A DNA stretch of 64,000 nucleotides from Mangifera indica (GCF_011075055.1 NC_058150.1:13917408-13981407), one strand, 5' to 3'. Positions 1 through 11,678 are shown, numbered from the stretch's first letter. Translations and numbers: made by a program. Notes: generated by a model from the sequence alone, not told the origin.

Positions 1-653
1 TTTGCCAGTTGCAGAATATTTCCCAGGACTGGTGAGGCCATGCTCTGCACATGATAGTAGTTCTAACTTCAGCAACTGGTATACGATAAGTAGAAACAAC
101 TGGTCCCAAAGCCTCATTTATAAACAACTGCCAAAATGATGCACATACACCAATAACAAAAAACAAGCCAACACTGTATGAAGCCAAGGAAAAATCAATC
201 TAACTTCCATATTTACTTATTTCAAGTGAAAATCCTTTAAAATAGCAGAGGGGAGAATGGCTAAAATTGCGGCAACTCTTATTTAGCATGAGCCATATTT
301 CAACTCACCAGAATAATTGAATGAGCTGGAATACGTGATTTATCCTCTGTAATAATATAAACATCAGCACCATACCCTTCCTTGAAAAGATTGTCCCATG
401 TATCTTTTGTTTCCTTGGGGACCAAACTACAATCTACAAATCTTTTGGGATATTTTGTTTTTGTACACGCTTTAACAGGGAGTGGAGGTGGTTTAGGAAT
501 ACTACAGTTATAAGATACTGAAAGGATGGGAGCTTCTAGCACATGTAAAACTTCGGCTGTATTCCCCTCCTCCATGTGTATATCAGATGATCCACAAAAG
601 GTTTCACCAGAGTATGAAATCCAGGGAGAAACAATATCTGGTGACGCCATCAA
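1..653 (-). CDS. BTB/POZ and TAZ domain protein (BT family), 5' part
   Basis: Partial gene running off the left edge on the minus strand. Exon 1 coding is 309-653 (115 codons, starting with two Met codons), the intron is 45-308 (donor GTGAGT at 308, acceptor TGCAG at 45), and exon 2 runs from 44 past position 1. The splice joins HSIIL to SMASPVLGNILQLAK, restoring the BTB-fold stretch that follows GYGADVYI. The first 85 or so residues are a low-complexity leader with a proline run, as in plant BT proteins. The family carries a BTB domain, a TAZ zinc finger and a calmodulin-binding tail, acts as a CUL3 adaptor or scaffold in nucleus and cytosol, and responds to auxin, sugar and nitrate. The TAZ part lies outside the window, so BT3 versus BT4 type is not settled; BT4-like is my best guess. 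Confidence 0.82.
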
Positions 654-1940
654 CTACTAAGGTGTCTGTATAATCAAAATACAATCTGAACAGAAGATCT
701 GCACTGAAAAACTGTGTTACACTAAATACAATCACAACGAAAAAGCTTCCTCTTATCATAAAAACATACAAGGAGTCATATGCCAAGAATTAATGTAAAT
801 GCATCAAATTTAAGAAAGTAAACTCAGAAACTATAACCGTCAAGGAATTGCAAAAACACTAATGCAATCATGCACGATAAGTCTAAAAGAAATCTCAACT
901 TCAAACATAACATAAAAACTTCTTATAGAAGCAAAGTCAACCTATATCCATAAACAAGTAGAAAACTTAACACAATCAAACATGCTCAGAATAAATACCA
1001 ACCTTAAGTAATCTAAGCCATTATAAATATATTCTACAAATACATCTGAACCTGCATCATAAAGTCAACTAACATTCATAAATAAGCAAGAATCTCACAC
1101 AACCGAACAAGGTCATAATCAATACCAACTAAAAGTTGTCCAAAGCATGATCAAAATATTCATCAACTTCCATCATACTATCAAAGCATCTTCCCAGAAG
1201 CAAAGCCTACATATATTTATAAAAAAAGAAGAAACTTTACACAATAAAAAAAACAACAAACTGAATACCAACTTTTGTCATCCAATCCATTAAATATATA
1301 AGCCCGAAACAACTGCAAACTTGCTTCTTAACACAAGAACTACAACTTTTATTCATAAACAAACAAGAAACTTAACAGAACCAAACTTGAAAGGGACAAA
1401 AACAGTACCGACCTGCAAGTAATCCACTCATCAATTCATCGAAAACCCATTAATCAGAACCACAAACCCATAGGCGATATTAATTAAAAATTATAATATG
1501 AAATCGAACAACTGCCCAGTTCAGATACATGAATTTAAACATTAAAAAAAAAGCGCATACGCATGCAAAAGCCTTCAACTTCATTAATACGTATTAATTA
1601 TATTCATCACATAACACGTGATTCATAACAACTGACCATGAAAAGTCTCAGATTATATAAAAATCAGCATAAAAAATAAAAATTAAAGGAATCAAATTAC
1701 CTGTGAATAAAACGGCAAATGTTCGAATTACAAAAACAAAGTATAAATTCAAGAGTTGAAGAATCTATGGAGTTAATGAGCTAAGACTAAGAGCTGAACA
1801 ACCTGAAACAGAAATTGAACAATGATTAAAAAAAACAGATTTTGATAAAATTTATCAGAGATTTTTGGTGGGATTTAATTGGAATTTTTTTATAAATAAA
1901 AGCATTACCTTGAATATAAAGAGTAATCAAGTGATTGGAT
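654..1940 (-). other. 5' leader and leader intron of the BT gene
   Basis: No open gene. A short leader exon (about 1909-1940) ends in AAG at 1909 before a GTAATG donor at 1908. A CAG acceptor at 666-668 lies just upstream of the start codon. This predicts a leader intron of about 1.2 kb. Leader introns often raise expression in plant genes; that role is inferred here. The exact transcript structure, including possible extra small exons, needs RNA data. Confidence 0.5.
897..1450 (-). repeat. Degenerate ~135-bp tandem repeat in leader intron
   Basis: Four diverged units follow each other at about 897-1056, 1057-1180, 1181-1320 and 1321-1450. Each has on the plus strand an ATA-AACAAG-like core, then AAACTTAACACAA-like, then an AATACCAAC-like block. 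The match is by eye; unit borders are approximate. Confidence 0.5.
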
Positions 1941-1968
1941 AGAATGAAATTAATGGAGAATGGGGCGT

Positions 1969-1978
1969 ACTTTTATAG
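1969..1978 (-). promoter_or_regulatory. TATA box of the BT gene
   Basis: The minus strand reads CTATAAAAGT, about 60 bp before the leader-intron donor at 1908. It gives a transcription start near 1940. The stretch just upstream (1985-2060) is less AT-rich than its surroundings, as expected of a promoter. Confidence 0.6.
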
Positions 1979-1989
1979 AGAGGGGAGGA

Positions 1990-4250
1990 AAACGGTGGCG
2001 TTTTGAGGAATTGGCGGGTGGGAGTATGAACAGTGGAGGGAAGACAGGTCGGCGCCCGGTATAATTACGCTAACGTACTGGAATGGGCTTCGGTACAGTC
2101 GGTCATAATTTTTGTGAGATGAGACTAGACCAGAAGAGACGATATTTACAATATTATTATTTATTTTTAATATTATCTTGATTGGTTGGCGGAATAATAA
2201 AAAATATGAGGTATTATTAATTTTGTTATAATTTTAATTATATTAATAAATTTAGTATATTATATTATATTTTTATTTTTTTATTTTTTTATTATCAACC
2301 GTATCCATGATTATTTATAGACACTATTAATTCATATTTGTTAATCTTGAAGATAATATATTTTTATCATTTTTCAAATTAAATATATTTGGGAAGTTAT
2401 CTAGAAATAATATAGATATTTAAAAGAAATACAATAATATAATATGAAAATACAAATTTGTTATAATTGATGATATGTCATTATTTAATTGGTTAATGTT
2501 AATAACTTTTAATTATATGATAATATGTCATTATTTGTGTATATAATACTATTTATATAAATATTGCTGAATTTAATTCAAGTTGTTTGAACTCAAATTT
2601 AATTTTAGATTGAATAAATTGAGTTTGAGTTAACGACTGGACTTGTGTGTGTAAACAAACTAAGTTCAAATTGATTCAATCACTCAAGTTTTGGCAACTT
2701 GGATTGAATCCAAAATTACTTTTGTTTTTGAACTAATTCAAACCCCGATTTGTCGATTTCGAATTAGGTTTTGTTTGAAATCTATTGTTTGTAGAAGTAG
2801 ATTTAAGTTAAATTGGTTTGGATTTAGCTTGAATGAGTCCAAACTTAGGTTATGATAGTTTTAATTTAATTTCAGGCTAAGTTAATTCAAGTAGATATAG
2901 ATATTTAAAAATTGTTGGTATATTCAACTTTTTCGAAGATTTCCATGATGATGATAAATTCACCTTTTCTTACTTCTTTTTTAGTGATTACTTTTTTTCA
3001 TCTCTAATCATCTTTATTTTTATTTTTTATGATTTCTCCGATTCTCAACGTTAATTTAGATTAGATTAAAATTTTATTTTTGATTAAAAAAGTTACTCTG
3101 ACATCAAACTCTATTAAAAATTAATTTTATTTTAAATTTAATATCAATTAACTTTAAATTTAATTTATTTTATAAAAATAAACCTAATTTTTATTTTATT
3201 GAATTCAGTAGTAAGGGTAATAATTAGTTTATCACGAGATGATAATACGGTAACTAACAACTAAAACGAAAAGCGAGAAAATGGTGACGTGGCGACAACC
3301 AAAAGTGGGGCCATCCCATACGTGCAAGAAAATCAGTGATGGAAGCCGATCAAGCAATGGGAGAGCAACACGTGGACAAGTTGATAGAAGAGAGAGCAAA
3401 AAGTAGGGCGGCTGGTTGATTGAGACCTATGAGTCATAAAATAAAGTACTAAAACGCAGGAAAGACAAAGCAAGGGGCGGTCGTTTTAGACTTAAAAAGG
3501 GGAAAAATATGTGATTGTTATGGTTAATGGGCCCACGTTTGAATCACCGGCCCACTACCTTTCTTATTTGTTATTTATTATTTTATTATGTAAAGGTGGC
3601 AAAGTCGTGAGTGCTTTTCTAGTCCCGTACCAGTTCCAGAGATTTCTCTTCTCATCCAAACTCTAAACAAATTTTCTTGGAATTTTTTTTTTGAATAATA
3701 TTTTTGAATAGTATAGATAAAATATTTTAATAATAAAATATAGGTTTAAAACTTACTAAATTTTTAACTAGTTTGATTCAATAATATAATTGATTTCACT
3801 TTTGAAAAAGTGTCGAGATTTTTGTTCATAAAAAAAATCTTAAATTTTTTTTAAAACAGAGTAAGGTTAGATTCAGTTTAAGTTAAACCAAAAAAAAATT
3901 TAATTTGATATTTACTTAAATTTAAAAACATTAGTTCAAGGCTGATAAGTTAAGAATTAGATTCACTTAAAAAAAATTTTTTTTAATTTGTTTTTTTGAA
4001 TTTAAGCCTATTTCAAATTAAACTTTGTTTGATTCAATGTAGAGTGAATCTAATCATAATTTATCAATAAGTACTATTATTGGGAGAATTTTTTTTTAAT
4101 AAATTATAAAAAAAATTATACAAGTTTCATTTGTATCAGTAAATCAACACTTTTTTATCACTTAATGGACTCTTTTTAAAATATGTTTTTTGAAAATTTT
4201 AGGTTGTAAAAGAATTTTTGTTAGAATCTGCGTATTTAAAATATTAATAA
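1990..4250. other. Intergenic, AT-rich, no gene seen
   Basis: I see no coding region. 2150-3240 and 3600-4250 are very AT-rich with many short frames. 2570-2900 repeats GAACTCAAATT-like words, typical of decayed repeats. 3270-3540 is distinctly less AT-rich and holds two ACGTGG cores (3288 and 3370), but no reading frame. Confidence 0.5.
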
Positions 4251-5035
4251 GGCCAAAGGACTTATTTCCACCTAAGTTTTGATGTATTTTCAAAATTATA
4301 TTTACAGGATTTAAAAAACTTAAAATTTTACTCATGAGTCAATTATCGTTAAAATTTTTTATTACAAATAGAGATAAAATTATTATTTTATTAATAATAT
4401 TTAAAAAATTAAAATTTATTACATTTTCCTTTTTAATTTTCAAAAACTAACTTTACTATTGTCTAAAGTTTTTTAATTTTCGACCTAAGGTTTTTTTCTT
4501 CATCCCATTAACTATTGTCTTTGATGCCAACGACATCCTCTCTCCATTTTAAAACATTGGTCGATGCACAATGAAGCATGGAAACCTCCTATTTCCAAAT
4601 CTCTTTATCTCCGATGAAGAGATTGATCTCATTGGTCAAGACGAAAAGACCAATCTCTTCATCTCTGAATAAGAGATCTAAAGAGGGGAGACGTCGACCA
4701 ATGTTTTAGGGTAGAGAGGGGAGGTTGTCGATGCTGAAGATAGTGGTCGAGGGAGAGAAGAAAAAAACCTTTGGTTTGCGGGAGAGATGTGACATTTCAA
4801 AGTTAAAAAACTTTAAGTGGGGGTGAAATTGTTAATTTTTAAAATTTAGAGAGAAAAATATAATAAATTTTATTTTTTAAATATTATTAATAAAATAATG
4901 ATTTTATCTCTACCTCTAATAAAAAATTTTAACAACAATTAGCTCAAGATTAAGACTTTAAATTTTTTAAATCCTATAAATATGATTTTAAAAACACACT
5001 AAACTAAACTTAGGGGGAAAATACTCCTCTCACTT
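4251..5035. mobile_element. Foldback Mutator-like element, non-autonomous
   Basis: The left end begins GGCCAAAGGACTTATTTCC at 4251. The inverted right end is diverged but ends near 5035. The terminal inverted repeats extend more than 200 bp inward, sharing AAAATTTTTTATTA and a long ATTTTATTAATAATATTTAAAAAAT-like word, so most of the element is one imperfect hairpin. The centre (4510-4790) is less AT-rich and has no open frame. I find no clean target-site duplication, which fits an old copy. Confidence 0.65.
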
Positions 5036-5596
5036 TTTAATAAAATAAGTTAATAATTATCCACACAAATTTCAATAAATATTTCCTATCAATTTTACAA
5101 ATAGTTTGGTAATCCTTTTGGGTCAAATTTAGGTTGGGCCATCACCATTTTCGGCCTAAATTGGGCTATGGAATCACCCAATTTCGTCTTTCTTAAGTAT
5201 AAATTCATGAGAGAAGATATCCTTCTTTGTTTTTTTTAAGCAATTATATGTATATCTGTTTTTATTTATATAAATGAATATACATAAAATATATTATATA
5301 ATTGAATATTATTTTATTTTTATTTAAAAATTATTTAATTAGTTGATAATACATAAATTTTATATATTTATTTATATATTTATTTATATATTTAAAATAA
5401 ATATGAATAATTTTATTACTTTTCAAAGCACTGAGATTTATTAGAACCGTTAATTGAATGGGATAGATTTGAAACCTGACTGTCCTAGTCCAAAAGAAGG
5501 TCATAGATTAAACATAATTTGAACATCAGGCAGACATGAACAGTATTTTTGGCAGTGGAATTGGTTGGAGAATGTGCTTGGGGTCAAGAATTATGA
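5036..5596. other. Intergenic spacer, no gene seen
   Basis: AT-rich spacer between two Mutator-like elements, with simple TTTATATATTTA-type stretches at 5340-5400. Nothing recognisable is coded. Confidence 0.5.
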
Positions 5597-5606
5597 GATT
5601 TTTATC
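5597..5606 (+). repeat. Left target-site duplication GATTTTTATC
   Basis: Ten bases directly before the left inverted repeat. They match 11679-11688 exactly. An 8-bp reading is possible if one extra base belongs to each terminus. Confidence 0.85.
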
Positions 5607-5732
5607 GGCCAAACGACTATTTCCCACCCAAGGTTTGACGTTTTCTCAAATACCCACCCGTTAACTATGAAAACACCAAAAGCCCACCCATCAGTGGTTA
5701 ACTTTGACAGTTTCCGTCAGAAAAAAGGGTAA
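5607..5732 (+). repeat. Left terminal inverted repeat of the MULE
   Basis: Starts GGCCAAACGACTATTTCCCA and ends AAAAAAGGGTAA. Read against the reverse complement of 11553-11678 I find no mismatch over 126 bp. Homology stops sharply beyond. Confidence 0.93.
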
Positions 5733-6599
5733 TATGGTAAATCTGGCTCTCCATTTTAAAATCAATATAAGCGTTTTTAAAAAAAAAAATTCCTGCAACA
5801 TTTAATGCTGCACGGGACGCGTGCACACGCAACGCACGGATAGCTGACGCGTGGCGTTGTCATCTGAAAAGCAGAACGATTTTTCGACGATTTTTGGCGA
5901 TTCAGGGTTTGCAAATCTTTGGTGGTTGACGTGGCAGTACGAAAAGAAGACACCTGGCGAAAAAGCAAATAATCGGGCACACAAAATTTGAATCAGCCGC
6001 CGAATACTGTGCGCTCGAAGGACGTGCCGCAGTCTGTATTAAATGCAGAATGATTATATTGAAATCAACGGTGGCAATTTTTGGGGCACAAATCGACGAC
6101 TAGGGATTAGTCTAGGGAAAGTGAGCGAATGAACATGCGACACGTGAGGGGTCTTTGTGTCATTTCACACCAATTTGAAAAATGATTTTTCTCTTTCACC
6201 AACGAACGAGCGACACTTGTCCAGCCGACGTCAGATTTCAAATTTGAACAAAACCTTTGGCCTTCATTCTTTCGTTCAACATTCCATTCGCGTTAAGTCT
6301 TTCGTTTACCTTGTTTCATTGTGCTCCAGTGTGATCAACGGTGAACCTTTAACGGCGACGACAAAGACGACCACGACAAGACATCGTTCGACGTTACCAA
6401 GGGTGGACGAAGTAGTTTAGTACCAAAGAAGACGAGAAAGTACAACCTGTTTGCTGTTTTCGGCTACTGTGATCACCAACAGTTTCGACGACAAGTGTAG
6501 TGGCTTTTCGTGGTGAGTTAAACTGCAACGACGACGAAGTCTGCTCCAACTGAGGCCTTCAGAAAATATTTCCTGCCGTCCAGGTTTATTCTTTCGGAT

Positions 6600-6990
6600 A
6601 CCTTGTTTATCCTTGTTGTCGAGTACTGTAATAGTCTGTGTAATGTTAGGGTTAGCCTTATATGTATATTTTGGGTACTATTATAGTCTGTGTTATATTA
6701 GGGTTAGCATTATATGTATATTTTAGGGCAAGGCAAAAAAAAAAATTAACGTGGGGGTTTTGCATGTCCACTGTTGACGTAAGTTTCTGTGTATGACTTC
6801 TATTTTCGTGAGTTTTCAGTTCTATGTGAGTATTAGGAAGTTGAAGTTTGAAACAGGTTTTGGTTTTTCAGGGTATTGGGGTGTTGTAATGGTCTTTGTA
6901 ATGTTAGGGTTATGCATTATACGTATATTTGAGTGGAAAAAAAAATTAACGTAGGGGTTTTGCATGTGTACTGTTAACATATTATTTAGG
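6600..6990 (+). repeat. Short repeats in the MULE leader
   Basis: A ~50-bp word (TAATAGTCTGTGTAATGTTA, then GGGTTAGCCTTATATGTATA) occurs at about 6628, 6680 and, more diverged, 6888. The word TTAACGTGGGGGTTTTGCATG occurs near 6747 and again with one change near 6945. The whole of 5733-8097 has no supported gene and is probably promoter, leader exon and leader intron of the transposase; an acceptor TTAG lies at 8093-8096, just before the start codon. Confidence 0.6.
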
Positions 6991-7203
6991 GTTGGGTTAT
7001 ATTTTGGTGAGCATTCAGTTATGTGTATGAGTATTAACTGCTTTTGTTGGGCTTGTGTATGAGCACTTTCGGTGGCGTTGAGTTCTGTGTATGGGTTATA
7101 TGTTCAGTTTCTGTGTGTGAGTTAGGGGATGATCAGTTTCTATGAGGGAGTTAGGGCATGATCAGTTTCTGTTTTAAGTATTATGTATCAGTTTCTGTTT
7201 CAT

Positions 7204-8026
7204 AATGATTAAACAATAAGGTAGGATACTTTCTGTCAAGTGCACACCCATTTGCATGCTGTTTTGAGTGATTCTGCATGAGTGATAGTCTTCTGTTTCT
7301 TTGCATACATGCTGATCAACAACAATGTTGCATACTGCCTTGTTTCTGTGCATGAGGAGTGTTGTTGTTGTGTCATTGGGTAAGTTGCATCATTGTTACA
7401 TACGCTGGGAAACCCGAGAGTGCAGTGCTACTGGCGCGAAAGAGAAGGTTGCAAAAAACCTTAATTCTCTCTGGTCTAACAAGGCTGTGTAACAGTGTTG
7501 CAAGTTGCAACAATGATTAAACAATAAGGTAGGATACTTTCTGTCAAGTGCACACCCATTTGCATGCTGTTTTGAGTGATTCTGCATGAGTGATAGTCTT
7601 CTGTTTCTTTGCATACATGCTGATCAACAACAATGTTGCATACTGCCTTGTTTCTGTGCATGAGGAGTGTTGTTGTTGTGTCATTGGGTAAGTTGCATCA
7701 TTGTTACATACGCTGGGAAACCCGAGAGTGCAGTGCTACTGGCGCGAAAGAGAAGGTTGCAAAAAACCTTAATTCTCTCTGGTCTAACAAGGCTGTGTAA
7801 CAGTGTTGCAAGTTGCAACAATGATTAAACAATAAGGTAGGATACTTTCTGTCAAGTGCACACCCATTTGCATGCTGTTTTGAGTGATTCTGCATGAGTG
7901 ATAGTCTTCTGTTTCTTTGCATACATGCTGATCAACAACAATGTTGCATACTGCCTTGTTTCTGTGCATGAGGAGTGTTGTTGTTGTGTCATTGGGTAAG
8001 TTGCATCATTGTTACATACGCTGGGA
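7204..8026 (+). repeat. 308-bp tandem repeat, 2.7 copies
   Basis: Units at 7204-7511, 7512-7819 and 7820-8026 (partial, breaking off after GCTGGGA). The copies read as the same, with a period of exactly 308 bp. The array sits directly upstream of the transposase start at 8098. Apparent minus-strand frames that recur at a 308-bp offset are by-products of the repeat. Confidence 0.95.
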
Positions 8027-8097
8027 TACTGTGTTTTTCTGTGCCTTCAGTCTCAAATTAATTGTTATTCTTTTAACTAATTCTGTGTTTTGTTAGG

Positions 8098-10713
8098 ATG
8101 AGTTCTACAAAGTTGTTCACTATTAAATTTGAAGCTTGTGGCATACCATCTGAAATAAGAAATATTGATCCAAAAGAGTATAGCTTAATTGTGTTCATCA
8201 AGGATGTTAAGCAATGTATTGCAAATGAAAATGAGGAGGTGCAACTTTATCCAGGTGAGCAGATAAAAGTTGAAGCAAGATCAGCTAATGGAGAGGGTAA
8301 TTACATCATTGCCAGTGATGAGGACATGATGTTTGTCTTTGAAGAGTATAGAAAAGTAGGTCAGCAAATTATTCAGATGTATGTTGAATTTATTCCAGTA
8401 CAGAGCAGATCTCCTCGACCTCTACTACCTTCACACAGTCAACCCAACACCGAACCAACAGAACGTAACTCACCCAACACCCAACCAACAGAGCCTAACT
8501 CACCCAACACCCAACCAATAGAAAGTTCTGATGAGGGAGAAGAATTTACCCAGCATGATGATGACTTTCATTGGAGTGATGCATCACATGAAGATGAGAC
8601 TATTAGTCATGCCGAAGTTGAAATCAGGTCTGAATCTGTTGAGGATGATGATGAGACACGAGGACTTAATTATAAATCTGACAATAGTGATGGGGAAAGT
8701 GATGAGGGAGAAGATGATGGTGCTACCAGATTAGCTAGACATATGAAGGGAAAGGCTTTTAAGAAAGGTGCAGATGGGAAGATTTATTTTGAGGTTGGAC
8801 ATGTTTTTGACAGTGTTGAACATTTCAGGGGTGTGCTGAAAGATTACACGGTTGATCGTGGGTTTGCTACAAAAAAGATATACAATGAGAAGAGAAGAAT
8901 AAAGGTTGTGTGTAGATCAGAAGGCTGCCCATTCCATCTCTATGCAGCTCTGATGGTAGATGGTCAATCCTACCAAATACGTCAGTACGAGCATATGCAC
9001 ACATGCCTCAGGGTTAATGATAACCCAGCTGCGAGTGCATCATGGGTAGCTGAGAAATTTGGCAGGTTTATAAGGTCACAAGAAGGCAGTAGCATTAAGC
9101 CTCTAGCTTCTCAGTTGGAGCAGGAGCATTTTTTAAAGATAAATCATAGAAAATTGTATAGGGCTAAGAAAATTGCCACTGGTTTGACAGCAAAGGAGCA
9201 TGCAGAGTCGTATAACTGGCTGTTTAAATATTGTCATATTGTGTTGATGACCAATGCAGGATCAAAAGCTGCCCTAAAGGTAATTAGGGATGAAATTCCC
9301 TCGACACCGCGTTTTCATCGCTTTTTTCTAAGTTTTGCTGCACAGAAGAAAGGCTTTTTAGAGGGTTGTCGTCGTTTTATAGGGGTTGATGGATGCCATC
9401 TAAAGGGGCATTTTGGGGGAGTCCTGCTGTCTGCTGTAGCGATTGATGCGAACAGTGGGATATTCCCATTGGCAATCTGTGTTTGTGAAGTAGAAAACAA
9501 TGATAGTTGGGGTTACTTTCTGGGGATGTTGAAAGAATTCATGGGTGATGTCTTGCCTATCACTTTCATGAGTGATAGGCAAAAGGGAATAATACATGCC
9601 TTGCAAACTCAGTGGCCTAATGCAAAGAGTAGATTTTGTGCAAGACATGTATATGCGAATTTCAGGAAAACTTTCCCTGGGGTACATCTTCGAAATCTGT
9701 TTTGGGCTATTTCTAGAGCATCAAATAAAGTGGATTTTCATGAGGCATTAAATAAAATGAAGGCAGTGGATGAAACTGCTTACAAATGGGTAATTGACAA
9801 TGAGCCAGATCAATGGTCTAGATTTGGCTTTGACACTGAAGCCAAATCTGACCATATCACAAATAATATGTCTGAAACATTTAATAGTTGGCTTGGAGAA
9901 GGTCGGGAGCTGCCTATTCTCAGTTTGTTGGAGTTGTATCGAAGAAGAATAATGAAGAGACTTTATAGTAGGCTGAAGGCAGGGACTGAATGGGTCACTC
10001 CATTGCCCCCACTTGTTGTTAAAAAATTGAACAAAAGTATTGAGACAGCTCGAAATGTCTCTATTTCATATGCTGGACTGCAAGAGTTCGAGGTGATTGA
10101 TATGAATGGTATTCCAAGCAGAACATACACCTTGAATTTGGACAAAAGAATCTGTGATTGTGGGATGTGGCAGCTGTCTGGGATTCCCTGCCAACATGCA
10201 ATCTGCTCAATATTGCACATGAACTTCCCTACCATTGATAAGTTTGTAGATGACAGGTTGCAAATTTCAGCATATATGAGAACATATGCTGAAATTATTC
10301 ATCCTATTCCAGACAAGAGAACCTGGCCAGAGGAATGTGAAGATAAGCTGCAGCCACCTGTTAGGCATGGCAAAGCTGGCAGGCCCAGAAAGGCTAGGAG
10401 GAAAGACCCCACTGAAGAGAGAAAGAGAAAACCTGTGTCTACACTTAGGTGTAGTCACTGCCATGAATTGGGGCACAACAAAAGGTCCTGCCAATACAAT
10501 CCAAACAATGCAGGAAGACCCAAAAAAAAGGTATTGCTTCTGTTTATATGTTAGCATTCTGTTTGCTACTGTTTTTTCTGTTTTATTAAACCTACTCATT
10601 TTTTTTTCCCCTTATATCAGAGAAGAACAATCCCAACCATGGAAAGCCAGTCAGCTAAAAGTCAGTTTGGTTCATCTTCTTCCTCACAGCATCCAGAGTC
10701 ACAGATACAATGA
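8098..10713 (+). CDS. MULE transposase (MuDR/MURA type) with PB1-like N-terminus
   Basis: Two exons: 8098-10530 (811 codons, phase 0) and 10621-10713 (30 codons plus TGA), with intron GT at 10531 and ATATCAG before 10621; 841 aa. Order: PB1-like fold (about 5-98) with an acidic SDEDMM segment; acidic Ser/Pro linker (100-220); MuDR domain (about 228-300); MULE/DDE core (about 420-600) with D431 in GVDGCH, D493 in MSDRQ and probably E593 in NNMSETFN, 100 residues after D493; a C..H pair in CARHVYANF; SWIM zinc finger C686-x-C688-x9-C698-x-H700; CCHC knuckle C785-C788-H793-C798; basic AT-hook-like GRPRK and GRPKKKRR. The family binds the terminal inverted repeats and cuts and pastes the element in the nucleus. 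No stop or frameshift was seen. The second exon adds only a basic and Ser-rich tail; reading through the donor would give an 818-aa form. Confidence 0.92.
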
Positions 10714-11301
10714 AACTGAGGATTTCCCTTATGTAAATTTTTTGGATAATTGCTCAATTGCTCAGTTATAAATTTTTTGGATAATTTTTTGGTTCATCTT
10801 CTTCCTCACAGCATGTAAATTTTTTCTATAGCTCAGTGAAATGTTCTCTGCATGTAAATTCTTTGGATAGCTCAGTGAAATGTTCACTGTAAGTATTCTG
10901 TGTATTCTGTGTTAATTTATAAATTAGTGCATATGAGGAGTATTCTGTGTGTGTGTTGACAGTGTTGAGAGTGTTAATTTATGAATTAGTGCTTATGAGG
11001 AGTGTTCTGTGTGTTGACAGTGTTGATATGAGGAGTGTGTTTACAGTGTTGATATGAGGAGTGTGTTGACAGTGTTGATATGAGGAGTATTCTGGGTTGA
11101 CAGTGTTGATTTATGAATCAAAATGGTCTGTTATTGCATGCATTCCAGTACACAGCTATTTGCATTTCCAGGTTTCCAAGCAGGCCAGTATTAAGCAATG
11201 TATTACACAACTCTTTGAAGTATATTTATGAATCAAAATGGTTTGCATTTTCAGGTTTCCAAGCAGGCCAATATTAAGCAATGTATTACACAACTCTTTG
11301 C
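10669..11301 (+). repeat. Repeat-rich 3' region of the MULE
   Basis: A word of exon 2 (GGTTCATCTTCTTCCTCACA, 10670) recurs at 10790. GAGGAGTGT-GTTGACAGTGTTGATAT units repeat at 10935-11105. A ~57-bp block starting GGTTTCCAAGCAGGCCA occurs at 11171 and again at 11257 with one or two changes. No coding region after 10713. Confidence 0.7.
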
Positions 11302-11552
11302 ATTTCATCACTTTCATAATCAAAGGCAGTTCCAACCGAAAATCTGTAATTCAAACTGAAATGATGCATTGTTTTCAGGCCATGGAAGTTGCTGGTTAAA
11401 TTATGGAATATGAAAAATTGGTTAATTAATTGAGAGGGCATTTTGGTCTTTTTATTTAAGGGTTTTTAGGTCATTTTAGTGAAAAGGGTAATTACGTCAT
11501 TTGGCATGCAGGACATTTTTGTCATTTCAATTGAAAAGGGTAAAACAGTCAT

Positions 11553-11678
11553 TTACCCTTTTTTCTGACGGAAACTGTCAAAGTTAACCACTGATGGGTG
11601 GGCTTTTGGTGTTTTCATAGTTAACGGGTGGGTATTTGAGAAAACGTCAAACCTTGGGTGGGAAATAGTCGTTTGGCC
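11553..11678 (-). repeat. Right terminal inverted repeat of the MULE
   Basis: Exact reverse complement of 5607-5732 as read, ending GTTTGGCC, followed by the second GATTTTTATC copy (11679-11688). Confidence 0.93.

Larger units (their letters stand above)
5607..11678 (+). mobile_element. Complete autonomous Mutator-like element (MULE)
   Basis: A 6,072-bp element bounded by 126-bp terminal inverted repeats (5607-5732 and 11553-11678), identical as I read them, and flanked by a perfect 10-bp direct repeat. Inside are a long leader region with a 308-bp tandem repeat, an intact spliced transposase gene (8098-10713) and a repeat-rich 3' region. Identical termini, a perfect target duplication and an open transposase together suggest a recent insertion and a possibly still mobile copy. 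Relatives with the same GGCCAAA...ACTATTTCCCACCC termini lie elsewhere in the window and lack the transposase; this element, or one like it, could mobilise them. Activity itself cannot be read from the sequence. Confidence 0.93.

Noticed and set aside
6157..6420. 87-codon frame upstream of the transposase, considered as a second MULE gene (mudrB-like)
   Set aside because: Low-complexity Thr/Arg content, no recognisable domain, and no second frame of useful length; more likely leader sequence.
7396..7969. Minus-strand frames of 61 and 72 codons occurring twice, 308 bp apart
   Set aside because: They are forced by the tandem repeat, lie antisense to the transposase leader, and have no protein similarity that I recognise.
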